Source: Pseudomonadota bacterium
GTDB lineage: Bacteria > Pseudomonadota > Alphaproteobacteria > Sphingomonadales > SMXR01
Direction of reading: 5' to 3'
DNA: 5,431 nt
Assembly: GCA_022571175.1 (NCBI GenBank)
Contig: JACZYI010000136.1
Span: forward strand, 1 to 5,431
Below the pieces are notes generated by a model. It was given only the letters and a program-made list of their open reading frames with translations, was not told where the DNA came from and ran no database searches. This document shows positions 1 through 3,957 of the stretch, in pieces. The stretch's first letter is position 1. Each line of letters begins with the position of its first letter. The position numbers and the translations under genes are program-made.

Positions 1-2
1 CT

Positions 3-899
3 GACCCTTTCTTGCCACTCGATATGGTGAGTGTAGTTACTAGAAGCCTCCCCTTGGAGGTAACTACGCCATATCGTTTTCACAACACGGAGTTTCATTT
101 CTTCAGTGACGGCGTCCGGCACGCTAATTTTCTGGACGGTATTTCATTTTTTAAGCAACCGATTTTGAGTCAAAACCCCAGGGGCGCAAGTCTTAGGACC
201 TTTGGATTTACATCATTTAAGGAGATGGATCAGGATGGTATCTGGCAATATTTGTCTGGTGCAGTTGAGGGAGTGAATTCCGTTTGGAAATATCTTTCCG
301 ATCCGGCAAACTTTATTGGAAATGACCTAGGTTGGAGGCTTAATAACCAAATTATGGCTCTAGGCAATGTTACTCTTCTCGTGGCCGATCTCCAAGAATT
401 GATCTGTTCTATTTCTCCACATGCTCGAGCTACTTTTACGTTTCTATTTCTTGATAAAATATCGAATTTAATTTGCACGGTTTGCCCTGACCTCAGCTCT
501 AGGAGCGAATCTAGAGTGTTTGGGCTCCTTTGCTCGCAAGAAATGGCTGGGATTCTATCAGATATCTTTGAGAATTCACTGCTTCAAAACCGCAATATTT
601 TAGCTATGAATTTACTTCAGCATGTCAACGAAATTTACGAAGAGCTCTTTGTCCATTTGGATAATACATATGGATTGAAAAACAAGAAGGGTTCGAAGCA
701 AGAAGACATCATTCGTTTGTTTCGAAATCTTCACCACGGCGCGTCTCTTCGCGACGAAGGTTTCGAGCGATTATATGGCGCTAAGAAGGGTAGTTTGCCA
801 GCGGCTTTTCCAGCGATTGCTCTAATCATATACTGGGCGATGATTGTAAATCCCGCCAATTTCTTTGATGGTATTGCGATGAAGATCAAAAATTTATAA
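3..899 (+). CDS. Uncharacterised protein, 5' end probably outside the window; possible HEPN-like C-terminal region
   Basis: I do not recognise this protein. The frame is open from base 3 to the TAA at 897-899. Internal starts exist (TTG at 12, ATG at 24), but neither has a visible Shine-Dalgarno sequence, so the gene probably begins upstream of the window. Counting from the TTG at 12, residues 1-110 are rich in aromatic residues. Residues 110-215 look mostly helical, with four cysteines between 132 and 174. Residues 232-243 contain the helix-like run IIRLFRNLHHG, followed by a conserved-looking hydrophobic C-terminus around residues 262-286. The R..RN..HHG arrangement recalls the Arg-Asn...His signature of HEPN-type helical domains, but the spacing is not canonical, so this is only a suggestion. 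No signal peptide is visible. Base composition is AT-richer than in the genes to the right. A second unknown gene follows on the same strand after 41 bases, so the two may be co-transcribed. Confidence 0.6.
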   Translation, partial: DPFLPLDMVSVVTRSLPLEVTTPYRFHNTEFHFFSDGVRHANFLDGISFFKQPILSQNPRGASLRTFGFTSFKEMDQDGIWQYLSGAVEGVNSVWKYLSDPANFIGNDLGWRLNNQIMALGNVTLLVADLQELICSISPHARATFTFLFLDKISNLICTVCPDLSSRSESRVFGLLCSQEMAGILSDIFENSLLQNRNILAMNLLQHVNEIYEELFVHLDNTYGLKNKKGSKQEDIIRLFRNLHHGASLRDEGFERLYGAKKGSLPAAFPAIALIIYWAMIVNPANFFDGIAMKIKNL

Positions 900-940
900 G
901 TTGCCCCTCGCTTTCAAAAAAAGCTCAATGGGATAAAGTC

Positions 941-1471
941 ATGCTTCGAGAAGAGCTTCAGAAGTTGGCCGAATGTGAAACCATCGCGCAGCCAGCTTCC
1001 TTGAAACAGATTACACGCAATTTCCCAAATTCAATTCGCATTATTGAATCGCGATATTTACAGCTGCGCGAGCAATACACCTGCTTGGAGCATGTCTTGG
1101 ATTTCGTTGAAAAAAACAAATACCTAGATGTTTTGGATCGAACGCCCCAAGAAGTTTTTGCTGGCACTAATTTTGTCCATTGGATGATTGAAAGTGGGCA
1201 TTTGACCGAGATAACAGAGGCTGAGGCCCAAGAGGATGATCTTATCTTTTATTTCCTTGAAAGAAAATTTAGGCACGCTGGTTTGTGGTGCTTGAATGGC
1301 CGTGTCTGTTCAAAGTGGGGCACGAAACAGCTTTTCAACCATGAAATCCTTCAGATTCCATTATTTTATGGAACGGAATTTAGGTTTTTTAGGCAATTGA
1401 CATATGAAATCGCATTGAAACTCTTCGAGCAGTTTGCCTTCAAGAATGAGTTGCCGTTTGAACACAAGTAG
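941..1471 (+). CDS. Uncharacterised 176-residue protein, possible papain/NlpC-P60-like fold
   Basis: The start is ATG at 941, with GGGA at 930-933 as a modest ribosome binding site 7 bases upstream. The protein is soluble-looking, with no signal peptide or membrane segment. Residues 99-151 carry the pattern DDLIFYF...HAGLW...GRVCSKWG...H...PLFYG..FRFFR. This resembles small uncharacterised bacterial proteins related to papain-like/NlpC-P60 folds, in which a Gly/Asp-Asp-Leu strand precedes an His-Ala/Val-Gly strand. In that reading Cys48 (YTCLEHVL) would be the nucleophile, His112 (HAGL) the general base and His134 a possible third polar residue. The region between Cys48 and Asp99 includes TNFVHWM and a loop. 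I infer the fold by eye; activity is not shown and the substrate is unknown. It follows the preceding unknown gene by 41 bases on the same strand and shares its lower G+C, so the pair probably travelled together. It could also be a non-enzymatic member of the fold. Confidence 0.72.
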   Translation: MLREELQKLAECETIAQPASLKQITRNFPNSIRIIESRYLQLREQYTCLEHVLDFVEKNKYLDVLDRTPQEVFAGTNFVHWMIESGHLTEITEAEAQEDDLIFYFLERKFRHAGLWCLNGRVCSKWGTKQLFNHEILQIPLFYGTEFRFFRQLTYEIALKLFEQFAFKNELPFEHK

Positions 1472-1482
1472 CCTTAAAACCA

Positions 1483-1511
1483 TTCACGCCCCGTTAATCC
1501 CTGACTATGCT
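1483..1511 (+). promoter_or_regulatory. Candidate sigma-70-type promoter for the gene at 1540
   Basis: TTCACG at 1483-1488 (4 of 6 matches to TTGACA) and TATGCT at 1506-1511 (4 of 6 to TATAAT) are separated by exactly 17 bases. Transcription would begin near 1518, which gives a short leader containing the ribosome binding site at 1524-1530. The -10 box overlaps TAGGGTC (1511-1517), a sequence that recurs at 2303-2309 ahead of the permease. Matches are moderate and a promoter by eye is always uncertain. Confidence 0.35.
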
Positions 1512-1523
1512 AGGGTCTGGCTC

Positions 1524-1530
1524 GGAAGGA
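1524..1530 (+). promoter_or_regulatory. Ribosome binding site deciding the start at 1540
   Basis: GGAAGGA lies 9 bases before the ATG at 1540. The longer reading frame from the ATG at 1507 has no such site, and that ATG sits inside the candidate -10 box, so translation from 1540 is preferred. Confidence 0.7.
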
Positions 1531-1539
1531 CTTGAGCCA

Positions 1540-2259
1540 ATGTTTCCCGTCAGTGCGATTTTTGATGTTGCGATCTCGGCGCTGACGATCGTTGGTGCCG
1601 CCACCCATATTTCCGCCGAGAATGATGCTGCCAGCTATCTTGCCCCGGTTGACCCCGCCATCATCAATGTGGCCACAAAGGCCCATGTGAGTGTGTCCGA
1701 TGGCAGCAGCTATGAAGCCTGGACCGTGATGGGCGTGGGTGAGGGGTCCATTGGCGGTGATGTCAGCTTTTACCGGCAATATCCCGATGGTCGAGAGATT
1801 GCCCTTTGCATTGTCGGCGGTGATGTTTTTATGCGTACGGAAGAAAATGTCCCCGGTGATCTGCCGCCCGAATTTGCAGACTTCATTGAAGGCCATCAAT
1901 TTCACCGCGCCACTCTGGCCCCCGGCGAACGTATGGTGGATGCCGGTGCGCCGGGTGAGAGGATAGAATGGCAGGGCATGGATGTGGTGCCTCTCCATGG
2001 CGAGACCCGATTTGGTGCGCCGCTGACATTTTATTTCAGCGCCGGGAACAAACAAATGCTGGGCATGGCTCTGACGATCATTGATGCTGATGCGGGCGAT
2101 TACAGGATTACATTCCTGATGAAAGACTGGGAAACCCGAAACGGTATTCCAATCTTCAATACCATGGTGATTGATGATCGCGACACCATCTTTACCTATA
2201 ACTTCCATGAAATAATCATCACCCGTGAAGGCGAAACACCGCCTGGCTTTATCTGTTAA
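1540..2259 (+). CDS. Uncharacterised, possibly exported protein of 239 residues
   Basis: I do not recognise a named family. The start at 1540 is chosen for the GGAAGGA site 9 bases upstream; the same frame extends to an ATG at 1507 that lacks one. Residues 9-26 are hydrophobic and followed by small residues and HISAEN, which would suit a signal peptide or membrane anchor. However, there is no basic residue before the hydrophobic stretch, so export is uncertain. The remainder looks beta-rich, with alternating hydrophobic strands: DVSFYRQYPDG, EIALCIVGGDVFM, GAPLTFYFSAG, YRITFLMKDW and IFTYNFHEIIITREG. The final part (a strand, a short turn around RNGIPIFN, then FTYNFHEI) recalls LolA/LolB-like lipoprotein-carrier or related periplasmic barrel folds, but this is inference only. 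The protein ends in GFIC. The last 24 codons, stop included, recur behind the next gene at 3151-3222. A promoter is likely just upstream, and the next gene seems to have its own. Confidence 0.75.
   Translation: MFPVSAIFDVAISALTIVGAATHISAENDAASYLAPVDPAIINVATKAHVSVSDGSSYEAWTVMGVGEGSIGGDVSFYRQYPDGREIALCIVGGDVFMRTEENVPGDLPPEFADFIEGHQFHRATLAPGERMVDAGAPGERIEWQGMDVVPLHGETRFGAPLTFYFSAGNKQMLGMALTIIDADAGDYRITFLMKDWETRNGIPIFNTMVIDDRDTIFTYNFHEIIITREGETPPGFIC
2188..2259 (+). repeat. Direct repeat copy A (3' end of the 1540-2259 gene)
   Basis: These 72 bases match 3151-3222 at 65 positions, with no gaps. The match stops exactly at the stop codon. Upstream of it, identity drops to roughly two bases in three for about 18 bases and then disappears. 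The two copies are 963 bases apart and flank the permease gene, so recombination between them could in principle remove it. Confidence 0.92.
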
Positions 2260-2279
2260 CTACCACCCATATTTGTTGA

Positions 2280-2308
2280 TTGCCTCAAAGCATGGCCCGC
2301 GTTAGGGT
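2280..2308 (+). promoter_or_regulatory. Tentative promoter for the permease transcript
   Basis: TTGCCT at 2280-2285 and TAGGGT at 2303-2308 are 17 bases apart. The -10 match is poor (3 of 6), but the surrounding TAGGGTC (2303-2309) is the same heptamer found at the candidate -10 region of the previous gene. In both cases it sits about 30 bases before a start codon that has a strong ribosome binding site. The gap after the preceding stop (111 bases) also suggests separate initiation. Confidence 0.25.
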
Positions 2309-2334
2309 CGGCCACCAACAGCCCGGAGGACGGC

Positions 2335-2361
2335 ATGGGTTCGGGCGGTGGAATGTCTTGA
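2335..2361 (+). CDS. Possible 8-codon leader ORF upstream of the permease
   Basis: GGAGGA at 2325-2330 is the best ribosome binding site in this gap. It lies 4 bases before the ATG at 2335, which opens an 8-residue frame (MGSGGGMS) ending in TGA at 2359-2361. The permease ATG follows 9 bases later, in another frame and with no good site of its own. Ribosomes finishing the short frame could restart at the permease. The peptide itself is Gly/Ser-rich and resembles no known attenuator peptide. It may be an unused frame. Confidence 0.35.
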   Translation: MGSGGGMS

Positions 2362-2370
2362 GTATGCCTT

Positions 2371-3120
2371 ATGGCCGGCCTGGATTTTCAAGCGCTCGTC
2401 ATCATATCCCTGGCGGTCTCGCTCGGCAGTTTTGTCAAGGGTTTTACCGGCTTTGGGTTGCCGCTTTTCTCCATCCCCATCATGGCGGGCTTTATCGGTC
2501 TCGACCATGCGGTGGCGGTGATGATTATCCCGAGCATTGTCTCCAACTTTCTGCTGCTCTGGACCAACCGGCGGCAAAAACCCGACCTCACCCTGTTCGG
2601 GCCATTACTGGTGACCTCAATTTTTGGTATCTTTCTGGGCGCCTGGTTGTTGCAGAGCATCCCCACAAGCTGGCTGATGGTTTTTCTGGCAAGCTGGATT
2701 TTCCTTTATGTGGCCATGCAAAAGAGTCGCTTGCGTTTTCACCTGAACAAATCCCAAAACCGTATTGCCGGGCCAATTACGGGCTTTATCGCCGGCATCA
2801 GCCAGGGCTCATCGGGGGTCACAACCGCCATCATTGTTTCATATCTGCACGCGCTTGATTTGCAGCCCCGGTCATTTGTTTATGCCAATGCGCTTATTTA
2901 TCAGGCGTTCTGGTTCGTGACCGGAGCCGCACTCTGGGCCTTTGGCATGTTCGATCTGGGGCGCGCGGGCGAAAGCCTCTACGCCCTTATATTCGTGCTG
3001 GTGTTTGTGCCCATGGGGTCATGGCTCACCGACCGGGTGGACAAGGCCCGCTTTGAAAATCTCATCTTCCTGTTTTTGCTCCTCATTGCTGGTCGGCTGG
3101 TTTATCTCGCGGTTGTGTAA
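2371..3120 (+). CDS. TauE/SafE (TSUP) family membrane permease
   Basis: This is a 249-residue polytopic inner-membrane protein of the TSUP family, whose members are proposed exporters or importers of sulfite, sulfonates, sulfoacetate or other small anions. The size is normal for the family. Two homologous halves are visible. The first opens with the Gly-rich signature GSFVKGFTGFG at residues 19-29, and the second with GFIAGISQGSSGVTTAI at 138-154. About eight hydrophobic segments can be read: near 7-22, 30-42, 48-64, 75-95, 100-116, 133-158, 172-192 and 203-217, plus a last one at 230-248. Basic loops at 67-70 and 119-132 would face the cytoplasm. The start is ATG 2371, because an in-frame TGA at 2359-2361 blocks any extension. 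It lacks a good ribosome binding site and may depend on the mini-ORF before it. No sulfur-metabolism gene lies nearby, so the substrate cannot be named. It is bracketed by the two copies of the 72-base direct repeat. Confidence 0.93.
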   Translation: MAGLDFQALVIISLAVSLGSFVKGFTGFGLPLFSIPIMAGFIGLDHAVAVMIIPSIVSNFLLLWTNRRQKPDLTLFGPLLVTSIFGIFLGAWLLQSIPTSWLMVFLASWIFLYVAMQKSRLRFHLNKSQNRIAGPITGFIAGISQGSSGVTTAIIVSYLHALDLQPRSFVYANALIYQAFWFVTGAALWAFGMFDLGRAGESLYALIFVLVFVPMGSWLTDRVDKARFENLIFLFLLLIAGRLVYLAVV

Positions 3121-3150
3121 ATTTAAAACCTCCTTGCTCATCCCGGCCCC

Positions 3151-3222
3151 ATCTTTACCTATAACTTCCATGAAATAAGCATCACCCGTGAAGGCGAAAC
3201 ACCACCGGGTTTCATTTGTTAG
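3151..3222 (+). pseudogene. Remnant: duplicated 3' end of a paralogue of the 1540-2259 gene
   Basis: Read in frame, these bases encode IFTYNFHEISITREGETPPG followed by FIC and a TAG stop. This is identical to the last 23 residues of the 1540-2259 protein except for one Ile-to-Ser change. Of seven base differences, six are silent, including the stop codon change. That pattern means this copy diverged while still part of a working protein, so it is what is left of a paralogous gene and not a recent duplicate. Weaker codon-by-codon similarity may reach back to about 3133. There is no start codon in the frame, and a TAA at 3124-3126 closes it upstream. It starts about 30 bases after the permease stop and happens to be in the permease frame, beyond two TAA codons. 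The rest of the gene is not in the window. Confidence 0.85.
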
Positions 3223-3260
3223 GCTGATGTCCGGTTGAATTATCGGGTTACATTTTAAGT

Positions 3261-3845
3261 TTAGTCATCCGGGGGTGATTCGAGGAAAATAAATTCGGTT
3301 TCGATAATCTGTTTCTCTGAATCGTTGGTTACCTGGATTATAAGCAGTATCCCCATTATTACTGCCAAAGCCGAGACCGCTATCCAGAGCTTTTTATTTT
3401 CTGGCGCGAGAGCAGATTGCTTGAAGCCCTCATGATTCAAGTCAGTTCCAGGGTCTTCAGATTCCGGGCTGCCATTGCCACCTTCTGCAAATCGCACCGG
3501 GGCCACCAGTCGGTAACCGGCCTTGGGTACGGTTTCGATAATTGACGAAGATTTGGGGTCATCCCCCAGTACTTTCCTTAGCTCAGAGATGGCCTGGGTC
3601 AGCACTTCGTCGCCCGAGGGTTGATCGGCCCATATCTGGTCCAGCAATTCTTCGCGCGTGACCACTTCTTCCCGGTGTCTGGCCAGATAGCTGATCACGC
3701 GAATGAGTTTCTGACGAACCCGATGGCGTTTGCCATCGCGGACAATTTCATGGGCAGCGGGATCAATCCTGGCGCTTCCCACATAAAATGGCTGGGCGAA
3801 ACTGTCGCGCCCGTTATCGTTCTTTTGCGGTTCGGAAAGGTCCAT
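3261..3845 (-). CDS. ToxR/CadC-type membrane-anchored winged-helix transcriptional regulator, 194 residues
   Basis: An OmpR/PhoB-type winged-helix DNA-binding domain occupies roughly residues 18-117. It has N-terminal strands (FYVGSARIDP, HEIVRDGKRHRVR), then the LIRVISYLARHREEVVTREELLDQIW helices, a recognition-helix region around 79-96 (DEVLTQAISELRKVLGDD) and the wing IETVPKAGYRLVAPV at 103-117. An acidic linker follows, and then one membrane segment near 153-171 (LWIAVSALAVIMGILLIIQV). Only about 22 residues remain on the far side. No receiver domain is present, so this is a one-component regulator like ToxR or CadC but without the usual large periplasmic sensor. The frame could be extended by 99 codons, but that part overlaps the divergent gene and its control region; ATG 3845 begins just before the domain. 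The ribosome binding site is weak. It probably controls the divergent serine hydrolase gene, itself, or both. Confidence 0.9.
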   Translation of the reverse strand: MDLSEPQKNDNGRDSFAQPFYVGSARIDPAAHEIVRDGKRHRVRQKLIRVISYLARHREEVVTREELLDQIWADQPSGDEVLTQAISELRKVLGDDPKSSSIIETVPKAGYRLVAPVRFAEGGNGSPESEDPGTDLNHEGFKQSALAPENKKLWIAVSALAVIMGILLIIQVTNDSEKQIIETEFIFLESPPDD

Positions 3846-3874
3846 TAGCCATCTTATCCCAGCCAAAGAGGAAA

Positions 3875-3880
3875 ATAATA
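3875..3880 (-). promoter_or_regulatory. Candidate -10 box for the regulator gene
   Basis: On the minus strand this reads TATTAT, 5 of 6 matches to TATAAT. It lies about 30 bases before the regulator ATG, and a start of transcription near 3868 would be sensible. There is no good -35 hexamer at the expected distance; the palindrome at 3897-3906 lies at that place instead. This would suit a promoter that needs an activator or is blocked by a repressor. Confidence 0.3.
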
Positions 3881-3887
3881 GAAAAAT

Positions 3888-3930
3888 TTCAGGACGGGTC
3901 GCGACCAGGCCTTTAGCCAGAGACCCTGAA
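3888..3930. promoter_or_regulatory. Palindrome and inverted repeat in the divergent gap, candidate operator
   Basis: GGTCGCGACC at 3897-3906 is a perfect 10-base palindrome. It lies within a wider inverted repeat whose arms are TTCAGG at 3888-3893 and CCTGAA at 3925-3930. GGGTC at 3896-3900 also pairs with GACCC at 3922-3926. The site lies in the 112-base gap between the regulator and the serine hydrolase. It is therefore well placed to bind a dimeric regulator, most simply the winged-helix protein encoded next to it. Confidence 0.45.
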
Positions 3931-3946
3931 TTGAACAAAAATAAGC

Positions 3947-3951
3947 GAGGA
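3947..3951 (+). promoter_or_regulatory. Ribosome binding site of the serine hydrolase gene
   Basis: GAGGA is 6 bases before the ATG at 3958, which supports this start directly in front of a normal signal peptide. Confidence 0.7.
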
Positions 3952-3957
3952 TTTAAA

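Noticed and set aside
910..924. GCTTT/AAAGC hairpin between the first two genes as a terminator
   Set aside because: The stem is only 5 pairs and A/T-rich, with no T-run after it. It is too weak to call a terminator.
1507..1539. Upstream ATG at 1507 as start of the 239-residue protein
   Set aside because: It has no ribosome binding site, overlaps the candidate -10 box and would put 11 polar residues before the hydrophobic segment.
1510..2208. Long minus-strand frame (232 codons) opposite the 1540-2259 gene
   Set aside because: It is the antisense of a well-supported gene with a good ribosome binding site and a conserved C-terminus. Its translation is His/Gly-rich with no recognisable domain.
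2280..2858. 192-codon plus-strand frame overlapping the permease
   Set aside because: It is in another frame of a clear TauE/SafE gene, and the translation has low-complexity Pro/His/Arg character typical of a shadow frame.
3223..3260. Terminator between the convergent ends of the paralogue remnant and the regulator
   Set aside because: Only a 3-pair CCG/CGG stem is visible and there is no T-run. I see no supportable terminator here.
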